From Burkholderiaceae bacterium (GTDB lineage: Bacteria > Pseudomonadota > Gammaproteobacteria > Burkholderiales > Burkholderiaceae_E), in assembly GCA_016710525.1 (NCBI GenBank), contig JADJVQ010000044.1:1-61558 (forward strand): 61,558 nt of DNA. The letters are read 5' to 3'. Numbering within the stretch: position 1 is the stretch's first letter; every line of letters starts with the position of its first letter. Below are positions 39,051 to 47,521 of this stretch, piece after piece. The notes beneath the pieces were generated by a model, which searched no databases, was not told the origin of the DNA, and saw nothing but the letters and a program-made list of their open reading frames with translations. The position numbers and the translations under genes were made by a program.

Positions 39051-39959
39051 TCAGCCGCTGGCCAGCGCGATCACGCCGCTGGCCAGCGCGATCACCCCGG
39101 CCGCATCGCGGCGGCCCGCCAGCCGCAGGCCGCGGTCGCCTTCGCCCAGCAGGCGCCCGCCCAGCAGCGCGGCAAACAGCATCGACACCTCGCGCGCGGG
39201 CGCCACATGGGACAGCGGCGCCAGCTTCACCGCGTACAGCACCAGCACATAGGCGATCGGGCCCAGCGTGGCGCTGAGCATCGCGTAGCGCCATTGCGCA
39301 CGCCAGGCGGCCAGGTAGCCGGCGCGATCGCGCAACGCGGCCGGCAGCATGAAGGGCACCCGCAGTGCGTTGCCGAAATAGTCGAGCAGGATCGGCGACA
39401 CCAGCAGCACCTTGACCGCCCAGCCGTCGAGCACCGTGTAGCCGCAGATCAGCGCGCCAGTCATCGCGCCCCAGACCAGCCCGGCGCGCACGCGCGCGCG
39501 CTGGCCGGCGTCCTGGGCGTGGCGCGCCTGGCGCCACAAGCCCGGGCCGCCGGCGATGAGGAACACCCCGGCCGTGATGCCGACCACGCCGGCCCCGCCC
39601 TGCAGCCCCAGGCTCTCGCCCAGCAGCAGCACCGCCATGATCGAACTCAGCAGCGGGCCGGTGCCGCGCGCCACCGGATAGACAATGGTCAGGTCCGACT
39701 CGCGATAGCCGCGCAGCAGGGTCCGGAAATACACCAGATGGATGGCGCCGCTGGCGGCCGCCACCGCCCACTCAAGCCATCCCCAGCGGGGCAGCTCGTG
39801 CCAGCCGGCCACCACGCACACCGGCGCCCACAGCACGGTGACGATCAGGGCGCTCAGCAGTACGAAGGCATCGCCGCCGCCCGCTTTCTTGGCCGCGACG
39901 TTCCAGGTTGCGTGCAGCAATGCGGCCACCAGGACGAGGAGCAGAGCTTGCAGGGGCAT
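39051..39959 (-). CDS. EamA-like transporter (DMT superfamily)
   Basis: Inner-membrane protein, 302 residues, ten predicted helices in two EamA repeats. The N-terminal ALLHATWNVAAKKA and the later VARGTGPLLSSIMAVLLLGE are typical for this subgroup. The C-terminus ends with a doubled VIALASG, encoded by a 21-bp tandem duplication (39054-39095). Such carriers export or exchange metabolites such as amino acids. It is on the minus strand between the Bug receptor (convergent) and ptsI. Confidence 0.87.
   Translation of the reverse strand: MPLQALLLVLVAALLHATWNVAAKKAGGGDAFVLLSALIVTVLWAPVCVVAGWHELPRWGWLEWAVAAASGAIHLVYFRTLLRGYRESDLTIVYPVARGTGPLLSSIMAVLLLGESLGLQGGAGVVGITAGVFLIAGGPGLWRQARHAQDAGQRARVRAGLVWGAMTGALICGYTVLDGWAVKVLLVSPILLDYFGNALRVPFMLPAALRDRAGYLAAWRAQWRYAMLSATLGPIAYVLVLYAVKLAPLSHVAPAREVSMLFAALLGGRLLGEGDRGLRLAGRRDAAGVIALASGVIALASG
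39054..39095. repeat. 21-bp tandem duplication at the 3' end of the EamA gene
   Basis: Two identical 21-base copies (39054-39074 and 39075-39095) encode the repeated C-terminal VIALASG of the transporter. The duplication keeps the frame and adds seven residues to the last helix. Confidence 0.85.
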
Positions 39960-40043
39960 CGGGCGCGGGTGTCAGGTGTCCGGTGTCGGGGATGACCAGC
40001 GCATCGGCGCGCCGGCCGGCCCGTCATCGTGAGAACGCAGGCC

Positions 40044-41648
40044 TTATTCGCGTTCGGCTTCGCTGGCCGGCAACTGGCGCTGCAAACGGCGGATGCCCGC
40101 CGACACCCGCATCGGTTCATCGGTGAGCAGCAGCCGCGACCACCGGGGCTCAGCGCCGAGACATCCGACAGCAGGACCTCACGCTTCACCGGCAGCAGGC
40201 TGGCGGCGTGCATCGAGAACTGCTGCAGGCCCATGCCCAGCAGCAGGCGCGTGGCGGACAGTTCGCCGGCCAGCTCGCCGCACACGGCCACCGGTTTGCC
40301 GGCGCGGCGCGCCGCGCGGATGGTCATCGCGATCAGCTTGAGCACGGCCGGATGAAACGGGTCGTAGAGTTGCGCCACGGCATGGTCGGCCCGGTCGATC
40401 GCCAGCGTGTACTGGATCAGGTCGTTGGTGCCGATCGACAGGAAATCGAGGCGACGCAAGAACAGGCTGACCGACAGCGCCGCCGCCGGCACCTCGATCA
40501 TGCCGCCCACCGGCACGTGGTCGGCAAACGGCTGGCCGCGATCGAGCAGTTGTTCGCGGGCCTGCGCGATCATCACCAGCGACTGCTCGATCTCGTGGTT
40601 GTGCGCCAGCATCGGAATGAGGATGCGCACCGGACCATGCGCCGACGCGCGCAGGATGGCGCGCAGCTGCGCCAGGAACATCGAGGGCTCGGCCAGGCAG
40701 AAGCGGATCGCGCGCAGGCCCAGCGCCGGGTTCGGCGACACCGCCGCCTGCGGTTCGTCCAGCGCCTTGTCGGCGCCCACATCCAGCGTGCGGATGGTGA
40801 CGGGCTTGCCGCGCATCGCCAGCACCGCGGCGCGATAGGCCTCGTACTGCTCGTCCTCGGTGGGCAGGTCGCGCCGGTTCAGGAACAGGAACTCGGAGCG
40901 GAACAAACCGATGCCGTCGGCACCCACCTCGCGCGCCTGCTCGGCCTCCTCCGGCATCTCGATGTTGGCCATGCAGCGCCACCGCCATGCCGTCCAGGTG
41001 TTGCCGGGCACATGGACCAGGCGGCGCAGCTTTTCGCGCTCGAGCAGGCTGGCCGCCTGGCGATGGCGGTACTCGGCCAGCAGCGGCTCGTCGGGCGCGA
41101 CGATGACCAGGCCGGCCTGGCCATCGAGGATCAGCCACTCGTCGTCTTCGATCAGCTCGCTGGCGCAGTTCAGGCCGACCACCGCCGGCACGTTCATGCT
41201 GCGCGCCAGGATGGCGGTATGCGAGGTGGTGCCGCCCAGGTCGATGGCGAAGCCCAGCGCGTTCTTCAGCGACAGCATGTCGCTGGGGGCGATGTCGGCG
41301 GCCACGTAGATGGCCGGCTCGCCGGCCGAGCGCAGCCCGCGCATGCCGGCCAGCTCCTTCAGCACGCGGTCGGTGACCTGCTGGACGTCGCGCCCGCGTT
41401 CGCGCAGGTACGGATCGTCGAACTCGGCAAACTGGTTGGCCAGGTGATCGGCCTGTGAGGACACCGCCCACTCGGCATTCCAGCCCTGGTCGATCACGTG
41501 ATCGAGCGCGGCCTCCGCCAGTGACGGATCGTCCAGGATCATCGAGTGGACCTTGATACCGCGCCACATCGAAGCGGCGCGACTCGAGCACCCGGGCACG
41601 GCCGATGACGATACCCCCGCCAATGCCGGTGCCACTGATGCTGAACAC
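40044..41648 (-). CDS. ptsI: PTS enzyme I (PtsI), with internal deletion and frame changes
   Basis: Phosphoenolpyruvate-protein phosphotransferase. The reading must be assembled from three pieces. MFSISGTGIGGGIVIGRARV starts at a GTG at 41648, right after the ptsH stop. Near 41560 the frame changes to MILDDPSLAEAALDHV and the rest. Near 40140-40150 it shifts again to LLLTDEPMRVSAGIRRL, ending at a TAA at 40044. Compared with normal enzyme I, about 40 residues before MILDD are missing. The active-site loop GGTTSHTAILARS with its phospho-His is intact, as is CGELAG. The total is about 535 residues against the usual 575. Either misassembly or a decaying gene; EI is part of the nitrogen/carbon phosphorelay with HPr and EIIA here. 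Confidence 0.8.
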
Positions 41649-41918
41649 TCAGATCTCCTCGCCGAAACCCGTCGCGATCAGGCCCGCCAGCGCGGCAACC
41701 GCTTCTTTCTCGTCCGGGCCGGTGGCCTCGATCACCAGGGTCGTGCCCTTGGCGGCCGCCAGCATCATCACCCCCATGATGCTCTTGGCATTGATTCGAC
41801 GCGCGCCCTTGGTCATCCAGACTTCGCTCTGGAACCGGATGGCCAGCTGCGTGATCTTGGCCGATGGCCGCGCGTGCACGCCAAGCTTGTTGACGATGAC
41901 CGCTTCAAGCCGCTGCAT
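41649..41918 (-). CDS. ptsH: HPr phosphocarrier protein
   Basis: Small cytoplasmic phosphocarrier, 89 residues. The active-site His15 is in KLGVHARPSA and the regulatory Ser46 is in INAKSIMGVMML. It is followed immediately by ptsI (stop TGA, then GTG) with GAGGAG serving the latter. It takes phosphate from enzyme I and passes it to the EIIA upstream. In Burkholderiales this set lacks a sugar permease and probably has regulatory roles. Confidence 0.95.
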   Translation of the reverse strand: MQRLEAVIVNKLGVHARPSAKITQLAIRFQSEVWMTKGARRINAKSIMGVMMLAAAKGTTLVIEATGPDEKEAVAALAGLIATGFGEEI

Positions 41919-42337
41919 CGGATTGTCCCAATGGGGCGCCGCCTCGGGCGGCGCTCGGTTGACCTGGACAGGATGCCGTGCTTGGCGCTGTCGATCAGCA
42001 TCGCGGCCAGGTCTTCCAGCGGGCAGCGCCGGTTGCCCAGGGCCTTGAGCAGCATCGGCAGGTTGACCCCGGCGACCACGATCACCCGGAAGGGCTCGGC
42101 CAGCCCCATCGCGATGCGCGACGGCGTGGCTCCGAACACATCGGTGAGCACCAGCACCCCGCTGCCATCGTTGATCCGGGACATCAGCTCGCCGGCGGCC
42201 TTGGTGGCGCCCGCCGGGTCTTCATCGGGAATCACGTCCAGCGCAGCCAGCTGCACCGGCAGCCGCCCATAGATGTGGCGGGTGCAGTTCAGCAGGGCCG
42301 TTCCCAGCGGTTCGTGGGAAACACCATGACCGATCAC
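41813..42337 (-). CDS. PTS EIIA component, mannose/fructose (EIIA-Man) type, probable 3' frameshift
   Basis: Phospho-acceptor protein of the EIIA-Man family. The start is the GTG at 42337. The N-terminal His in VSHEPLGTALL is the expected phosphorylation site, and VLVLTDVFGATPSRIAMG plus VAGVNLPMLLKAL are typical. After about residue 121 (SAKHGI) the reading becomes Arg/Ser-rich and overlaps ptsH by 106 bases, which is unlike the family. In the ptsH frame this stretch reads VQVNRAPPEAAPHWDNP and runs without a stop into the ptsH ATG. A frameshift near 41970-41985 is therefore likely. It lies 12 bases after the gshB stop. Confidence 0.8.
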   Translation of the reverse strand: MIGHGVSHEPLGTALLNCTRHIYGRLPVQLAALDVIPDEDPAGATKAAGELMSRINDGSGVLVLTDVFGATPSRIAMGLAEPFRVIVVAGVNLPMLLKALGNRRCPLEDLAAMLIDSAKHGILSRSTERRPRRRPIGTIRCSGLKRSSSTSLACTRGHRPRSRSWPSGSRAKSG

Positions 42338-42349
42338 GCGGGCTTCCGA

Positions 42350-43327
42350 TCAGTGACTGGCCGGAAGGCACGCCAGGCCGCCGACGGCCCGTTCGAGCGC
42401 GTCGATGAACATTCCCGCGACGTCGAACCCGGTCTGCTGGGTGATTTCCTGGAAGCAGGTGGGACTGGTGACGTTGACCTCGGTCAGGCAATCGCCGATC
42501 ACATCGAGCCCCACCAGCAGCAGCCCGCGGGCCTGGAGCACCGGCGCCAGGGCTTGCGCGATGCGCAGGTCTTCGGGCGCCAGCGGGCGGGCCACGCCGG
42601 TGCCGCCGGCGGCCAGGTTGCCGCGCGCCTCGCCCTGCTTCGGGATGCGCGCCAGGCAATAGGGCACGGCCTGGCCGCCGATCAGCAGCACCCGCTTGTC
42701 GCCCTCGCTGATGCGCGGCAGATAGCGCTGCGCCATCACGCTGCGCGCACCGAACAGATTCAGGGTTTCGATGATGACCGACAGGTTGGGATCGTCGGCG
42801 CGGGCCCGGAAGATCGAGGCTCCGCCCATGCCGTCGAGCAGCTTGAACACCGCCTCGCCGTGTTCCTGCGCGAACGCGCGCAGGCGGGCCGGATCGCGGG
42901 TGACGATGGTGGGCGCGGTGAACTCGGCAAATTGCGCGATGCTGTACTTCTCGTTGTGATCGCGCACCGCCCGCGGATCGTTGAACACCCGGGCCCCGCT
43001 GCGCTGCGCGTGTTCGAGCAGGTAGGTGGAGTAGATGTACTCCATGTCGAAGGGCGGATCCTTGCGGTTGAGCACCGCGTCGAAAGCGCTCAGCGGGGAC
43101 TCGACCGCGGGATCGAGCCGGTACCAGTCGTGCAGCTTGCCGGTGACGTCGGTCAGGTGCAGGCGCCGGATCACGGCCAGCGCCTGGCCGCCCACCAACG
43201 ACAGCTCACCCTGCTCGCAGACGTGGATCTCGTGGCCGCGGGCGTGAGCCGCGACCATCATCGCGTAGGTGGAGTCCTTGTAGGTCTTGATCTGCTCGAG
43301 CGGGTCGAGAACGATGGCGATTCGCAC
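42350..43327 (-). CDS. gshB: Glutathione synthetase
   Basis: ATP-grasp ligase joining gamma-glutamylcysteine and glycine, 325 residues. The start GTG (43327, VRIAIVLDPLEQIK) has GGAGG four bases upstream. The ATP-grasp elements KLLDGMGGASIFRA (near 165) and EVNVTSPTCFQEI (near 287) are present, as is NRKDPPFDMEYIYSTY. It sits between gshA upstream and EIIA downstream on the same strand, the usual Burkholderiales order. The region just upstream (43335-43396) is a G/C artefact, so the ribosome site and spacing to gshA are not fully reliable. Confidence 0.93.
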   Translation of the reverse strand: MRIAIVLDPLEQIKTYKDSTYAMMVAAHARGHEIHVCEQGELSLVGGQALAVIRRLHLTDVTGKLHDWYRLDPAVESPLSAFDAVLNRKDPPFDMEYIYSTYLLEHAQRSGARVFNDPRAVRDHNEKYSIAQFAEFTAPTIVTRDPARLRAFAQEHGEAVFKLLDGMGGASIFRARADDPNLSVIIETLNLFGARSVMAQRYLPRISEGDKRVLLIGGQAVPYCLARIPKQGEARGNLAAGGTGVARPLAPEDLRIAQALAPVLQARGLLLVGLDVIGDCLTEVNVTSPTCFQEITQQTGFDVAGMFIDALERAVGGLACLPASH

Positions 43328-43334
43328 GGCGCCT

Positions 43335-43396
43335 CCGGGGGGGGGGGGCAGGCGGCGCGGGGCCCCGGGCGGCCCCCGGGGGGGGGGGGGGGGGGC
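43335..43396. other. Low-complexity G/C patch between gshA and gshB
   Basis: A short run of G homopolymers broken by GC-rich bits in the 83-base gap between the gshA stop (43411) and the gshB start (43327). It has the same look as the longer artefact stretches elsewhere in this window and is probably a base-calling problem. Confidence 0.7.
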
Positions 43397-43410
43397 AGGC
43401 ATCGAGCCGC

Positions 43411-44703
43411 TCAGCCGTACAGGGACTGGTCGGGATCGGTGCGTTCGAGTTCGATCGATGCCGCCAGCATCGCAAGACGCGCGACCACGCCGTAGGCATA
43501 GAAGCGATTCTGCGCGAGATCGGGTTCGGCGTTGCTGTCAGGCAGGTTGCAGCTGGTCGCGAAGGGCAGCGGCACGAAGTGCATGCCGGGCGCATTCAGG
43601 TTCTCGTCGCGGCCCCGCTCGGCATGGACACGGTAGAACCCGCCCACCACATAGCGGTCGATCATGTAGACCACCGGCTCGGCGACGCTGTCCTGCACCG
43701 TTTCGACGGTGGGCACGCCTTCCTGGATCATGACCTCGTGGACCTGCATGCCTTCCTTGACGACGGCCATCTGGCTGCGGTCGCGCCGGGTGAGGGTGCG
43801 AAGTTCGGAGGCGTCCTTGACCGACAGGATGCCCATGCCGTAGGTGCCGGCGTCGGCCTTCACGATGACGAAGGGCGTGGTCTGGATGCCGTATTCGCGG
43901 TACTTGGAGCGCATCTGGCGCAGCACCTGGTCGACGTTGGTGGCCAGGCAGGCTTCGCCTTCGCGGGTGTTGAAGTCGACTTTGCCGCAGGACGAAAAAA
44001 ACGGGTCGATCAGCCAGGGATCGATCTCTAGCATCTTGGCAAAGCGCTTGGCCACGTCCTTGTAGGCGGCGAAGTGCTGCGACTTGCGCCGCACCGCCCA
44101 GCCGGCATGCAGCGGGGGCAGCAGGACCTGCTCGGGCAGGTCGGCCAGCAGCGGCGGCAGTCCGGCCGACAGGTCGTTGTTCAGCAGGATCGAGCAGGGA
44201 TCGAAATCGGCCAGCCCGACGCGCCGGCCCTGGCGGCGCAGCGGCTCGATCAGCAGCGAGCTGCCGTCGGGCAGGGCAACGCGCGAGGGCGCCACGACCG
44301 CCGGATCGAGCGAGCCGAAGCGCACGTTCAGTCCGGTCTGGCGCAGGATGGCGGCCAGCCGCTGGATGTTGGCGAAGTACTGCGGACTGCGCGGGCGGGT
44401 TTCGGGAATCAGCAGCAGGTTGCGCGCGTCGGGGCAGTATTTTTCGATGGCGGCCATCGCCGCCTGCACCGCCAGCGGCAGCGTGGAGTCCGACAGGTGG
44501 GCAAAGCCGCCCGGAAACAGGTTGGTGTCGACCGGCGCCAGCTTGAAGCCGGCGTTGCGCAGATCGACCGAACAATAAAACGGCGGTGTGTGCTCCTGCC
44601 ATTCCAGGCGCAGCCAGCGTTCGATCTGGGGCGTGGCGTCGAGAAACCGGCGCTCCAGATCGAGCAGGGGCCCTTTCAGGGCGGTGAGCAGGTGCGGAAC
44701 CAT
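43411..44703 (-). CDS. gshA: Glutamate-cysteine ligase
   Basis: First enzyme of glutathione synthesis, joining glutamate and cysteine with ATP, 430 residues, of the proteobacterial type found next to gshB in Burkholderiales. Recognisable segments are VDLRNAGFKLAPVDTNLFPG, LLIPETRPRSPQYFANIQRL and the nucleotide-binding FVIVKADAGTYGMGILSV. The ATG at 44703 begins MVPHLLTALKG; an extra 11 codons upstream are Arg/Ser-rich and not used. The gene is divergent from the CoA-transferase at 44893. Confidence 0.92.
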   Translation of the reverse strand: MVPHLLTALKGPLLDLERRFLDATPQIERWLRLEWQEHTPPFYCSVDLRNAGFKLAPVDTNLFPGGFAHLSDSTLPLAVQAAMAAIEKYCPDARNLLLIPETRPRSPQYFANIQRLAAILRQTGLNVRFGSLDPAVVAPSRVALPDGSSLLIEPLRRQGRRVGLADFDPCSILLNNDLSAGLPPLLADLPEQVLLPPLHAGWAVRRKSQHFAAYKDVAKRFAKMLEIDPWLIDPFFSSCGKVDFNTREGEACLATNVDQVLRQMRSKYREYGIQTTPFVIVKADAGTYGMGILSVKDASELRTLTRRDRSQMAVVKEGMQVHEVMIQEGVPTVETVQDSVAEPVVYMIDRYVVGGFYRVHAERGRDENLNAPGMHFVPLPFATSCNLPDSNAEPDLAQNRFYAYGVVARLAMLAASIELERTDPDQSLYG

Positions 44704-44892
44704 CGACAGTCGGCTTCTCGAACGGCGGGGAGCCATCGATTGTAGCCAACATCGGGCGCGCCTTCAGAAGGTGTGCCGTATTCCTACCCTGAAAGCGTGC
44801 AGCCGACGGCCGATCGGTCCATCGGTGAAGCACCGATCGCGACGGCTGGCCGACAATGGATGCCACTGCCACTTTGCCCTGAGGAAATCCGC

Positions 44893-46071
44893 ATGCAACC
44901 GCTGAAAGGTCTCACCGTCGTCACCCTGGAACACGCGATCGCCGCGCCCTTCGCCACCCGGCAGCTCGCCGACCTGGGCGCGCGGGTCATCAAGGTCGAG
45001 CGCCCCGGGGTGGGCGACTTCGCGCGCGCCTACGACACCCGGGCCCGCGGCCTGGCCTCGCACTTTGTCTGGACCAACCGCTCCAAGGAAAGCCTGACGC
45101 TGGACCTCAAGCACCCGCAGGCGGGGGCGCTGCTGCGCCGGCTGATCCTGGAGCAGGCCGACGTGCTGGTGCAAAACCTCGCGCCGGGCGCCGCGGCCCG
45201 GCTGGGGCTGTCGTACGAATCGCTGTCCGCCGAGAAGCCCAGCCTGATCGTGTGCGACATCTCGGGGTATGGCGCCGACGGGCCGTACCGCGACAAGAAG
45301 GCCTATGACCTGCTGATCCAGAGCGAGGCCGGGCTGCTGTCGGTGACCGGCACGCCCGACGAGCCCAGCAAGGCCGGGCCCTCGGTGGCCGACATCGCCG
45401 CCGGCATGTACGCGTACTCCAACATCCTGGCGGCGCTGCTGCAGCGCGGCCAGGACGGCAAGGGGCGGCGCGTCGAGATCTCGATGCTCGAAGCCCTGGG
45501 CGAATGGATGAGCTACCCGCTGTACTACACGATGGACGGCGCGCCGCCGCCCCCGCGCACCGGCGCCAGCCACGCGGTGATCTACCCGTACGGGCCGTTC
45601 CCGGCCGGCGACGGCAAGACCGTGATCCTGGGGCTGCAGAACGAGCGCGAGTGGCTGACCTTCTGCGACAAGGTGCTGGGCCGACCGGAACTGGCCCGCG
45701 ATGAGCGCTTTGCCGACAACCCGCGGCGCAACGTGGCACGCGAGGCGCTGCGCGCCATCATCGTCGATCACTTCGCCGCCTTCACCGCCGACCAGGTGGC
45801 CGATCAGCTCGAAACCGCCGGCATCGCCAATGCCCGGATGCGCACCATGCAGGAAGTCTGGGAGCATCCGCAGCTGGCCGCGCGCCAGCGCTGGCGCCAG
45901 ATCGACACCCCGGCCGGCCCGATGCCCTCGCTGCTGCCCCCGGGCAACTGGCCGCAGGATCCGCGGATGGACGCCGTGCCGGCGCTGGGCCAGCACACCG
46001 ACGCCATCCTGGCCGAACTGGGCCTGGACGCCGCGGCGATTGACGCCCTTCGCGCGCAGCAGGCGATCTGA
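44893..46071 (+). CDS. CaiB/BaiF family CoA-transferase
   Basis: Family III CoA-transferase, 392 residues, moving CoA between carboxylic acids through an aspartyl-CoA intermediate. The catalytic Asp139 is in KKAYDLLIQSEAGL. The N-terminal PLKGLTVVTLEHAIAAPFAT and KVERPGVGDFAR follow the family. The ATG has GAGGAAATCCGC upstream. The lyase gene follows after 51 bases, so the two probably act on the same acid, for example CoA activation coupled to elimination or addition. The specific acid is not known. Confidence 0.93.
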   Translation: MQPLKGLTVVTLEHAIAAPFATRQLADLGARVIKVERPGVGDFARAYDTRARGLASHFVWTNRSKESLTLDLKHPQAGALLRRLILEQADVLVQNLAPGAAARLGLSYESLSAEKPSLIVCDISGYGADGPYRDKKAYDLLIQSEAGLLSVTGTPDEPSKAGPSVADIAAGMYAYSNILAALLQRGQDGKGRRVEISMLEALGEWMSYPLYYTMDGAPPPPRTGASHAVIYPYGPFPAGDGKTVILGLQNEREWLTFCDKVLGRPELARDERFADNPRRNVAREALRAIIVDHFAAFTADQVADQLETAGIANARMRTMQEVWEHPQLAARQRWRQIDTPAGPMPSLLPPGNWPQDPRMDAVPALGQHTDAILAELGLDAAAIDALRAQQAI

Positions 46072-46122
46072 GCGCCTGCGCCGCCCTTTCCCTCTCTCGT
46101 CTTCCCTTCGCCTGGAGCCCCC

Positions 46123-47457
46123 ATGCCTTCGACCATCATCGACTCCGCCATCTTCGGCGACATCTTCAGCACGCCGGCGATGCGCCGCGTCTGGTCCGAC
46201 GAGAACCGCACCGCCAAGTACCTGCAGATCGAATCGGCGCTGGCCAAGGTGCAGGGTGAACTCGGCCTGATTCCGGCCGAGGCCGCGGCCGAGATCATCC
46301 GCGTGTGCGCGATCGAAAACATCGACATGGTCAAGCTCAAGGCCCAGACCGAGCGCATCGGCTACCCGGTGCTGGGCGTGGTCTCGCAGATCAACGCGCT
46401 GTGCCGCGACAAGCTGGGCGAGTACTGCCACTGGGGCGCCACCACGCAGGACATCACCGACACCGCCACCGTGCTGCAGGTGCGCGAGGCACTGGACATC
46501 GTCGAGGCCGACCTGATCGCACTGGGCCAGGGCCTGGCCAAGCTGGCGCGCGAACACCGCGACACGCCGATGATCGGGCGCAGCAACCTGCAGCAGGCGG
46601 TGCCGGTCACTTTCGGCTACAAGATGGCCGGCCTGCTGGCGGCGGTGCAGCGGCATCTGGAGCGCCTGGCGCAGCTGCGTCCGCGCGCGCTGACCGGCGA
46701 GTTCGCCGGCGCCGCCGGCACGCTGGCGTCGCTGGAGCGCGGCGCCATGCAAACCCAGGAAGGCCTGATGCGCGAACTGGGCCTGGCCCAGCCCGTGATT
46801 GCCTGGCACACGGTGCGCGACTCGATCGCCGAGGTCGGCACCTTCCTGGGCCTGGTCGGCGGCACGCTGGGCAAGCTCAGCATGGACGTCAAGCTGATGA
46901 TGCAGACCGAAGTGGGCGAGGTGTACGAACCGTTCGCGCACGGCCGCGGGTCGTCCAGCACCATGCCGCAGAAGCGCAACCCGATCGCCAGCTGCTACAT
47001 CCACGCCGCCATCTCGGTGGTGCGCCAGCACGCGGCGGCGATGCTCGACGCGATGGTGGCCGACCACGAGCGCTCCACCGGTCCCTGGGAGATCGAATGG
47101 ATCGTGCTGCCCGAATCGTTCTGCCTGATGGCCGGCGCGCTGGCGCAGGCCCGCGCCGTGGTCGACGGGCTGGAGGTCGACACCCAGCGCATGCGTGCCA
47201 ACCTGGACATGACCAACGGGCTGGTGGTGTCCGAGGCCGTGATGATGGGCCTGGCGCCCTACATCGGGCGCGAGTACGCGCACGACCTGGTCTACGACAT
47301 CTGCCGCGAGGCGCTGCGCGCCAACCGTCCGCTGCTCGACCTGCTGGCCGAGCATCCGCAGATCAACCCGCATGTCACGCGAGAAGCGCTGGCCAGGATG
47401 TGCGATCCGGCCAACTACCTCGGGCAGCCGGCGACAGCGAGCGACCCTTGCGGCTGA
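46123..47457 (+). CDS. Lyase of the adenylosuccinate lyase/fumarase superfamily (PcaB-like)
   Basis: Lyase, 444 residues, of the superfamily that includes adenylosuccinate lyase and 3-carboxymuconate cycloisomerase. The signature GSSSTMPQKRNP is near residues 276-287, and YCHWGATTQDITDTATVLQV (about 104-123) is a conserved active-site region. It is not PurB by context: it follows a CoA-transferase gene with no purine genes. Likely substrates are dicarboxylates such as those of aromatic or branched-acid breakdown. No more specific call is justified. Confidence 0.9.
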   Translation: MPSTIIDSAIFGDIFSTPAMRRVWSDENRTAKYLQIESALAKVQGELGLIPAEAAAEIIRVCAIENIDMVKLKAQTERIGYPVLGVVSQINALCRDKLGEYCHWGATTQDITDTATVLQVREALDIVEADLIALGQGLAKLAREHRDTPMIGRSNLQQAVPVTFGYKMAGLLAAVQRHLERLAQLRPRALTGEFAGAAGTLASLERGAMQTQEGLMRELGLAQPVIAWHTVRDSIAEVGTFLGLVGGTLGKLSMDVKLMMQTEVGEVYEPFAHGRGSSSTMPQKRNPIASCYIHAAISVVRQHAAAMLDAMVADHERSTGPWEIEWIVLPESFCLMAGALAQARAVVDGLEVDTQRMRANLDMTNGLVVSEAVMMGLAPYIGREYAHDLVYDICREALRANRPLLDLLAEHPQINPHVTREALARMCDPANYLGQPATASDPCG

Positions 47458-47521
47458 TCTCCCCGATGTCCAGACAAAAGGGGGGATTGCCCGGTGCTGG
47501 TGATGGTCACAGACTGCCCGA

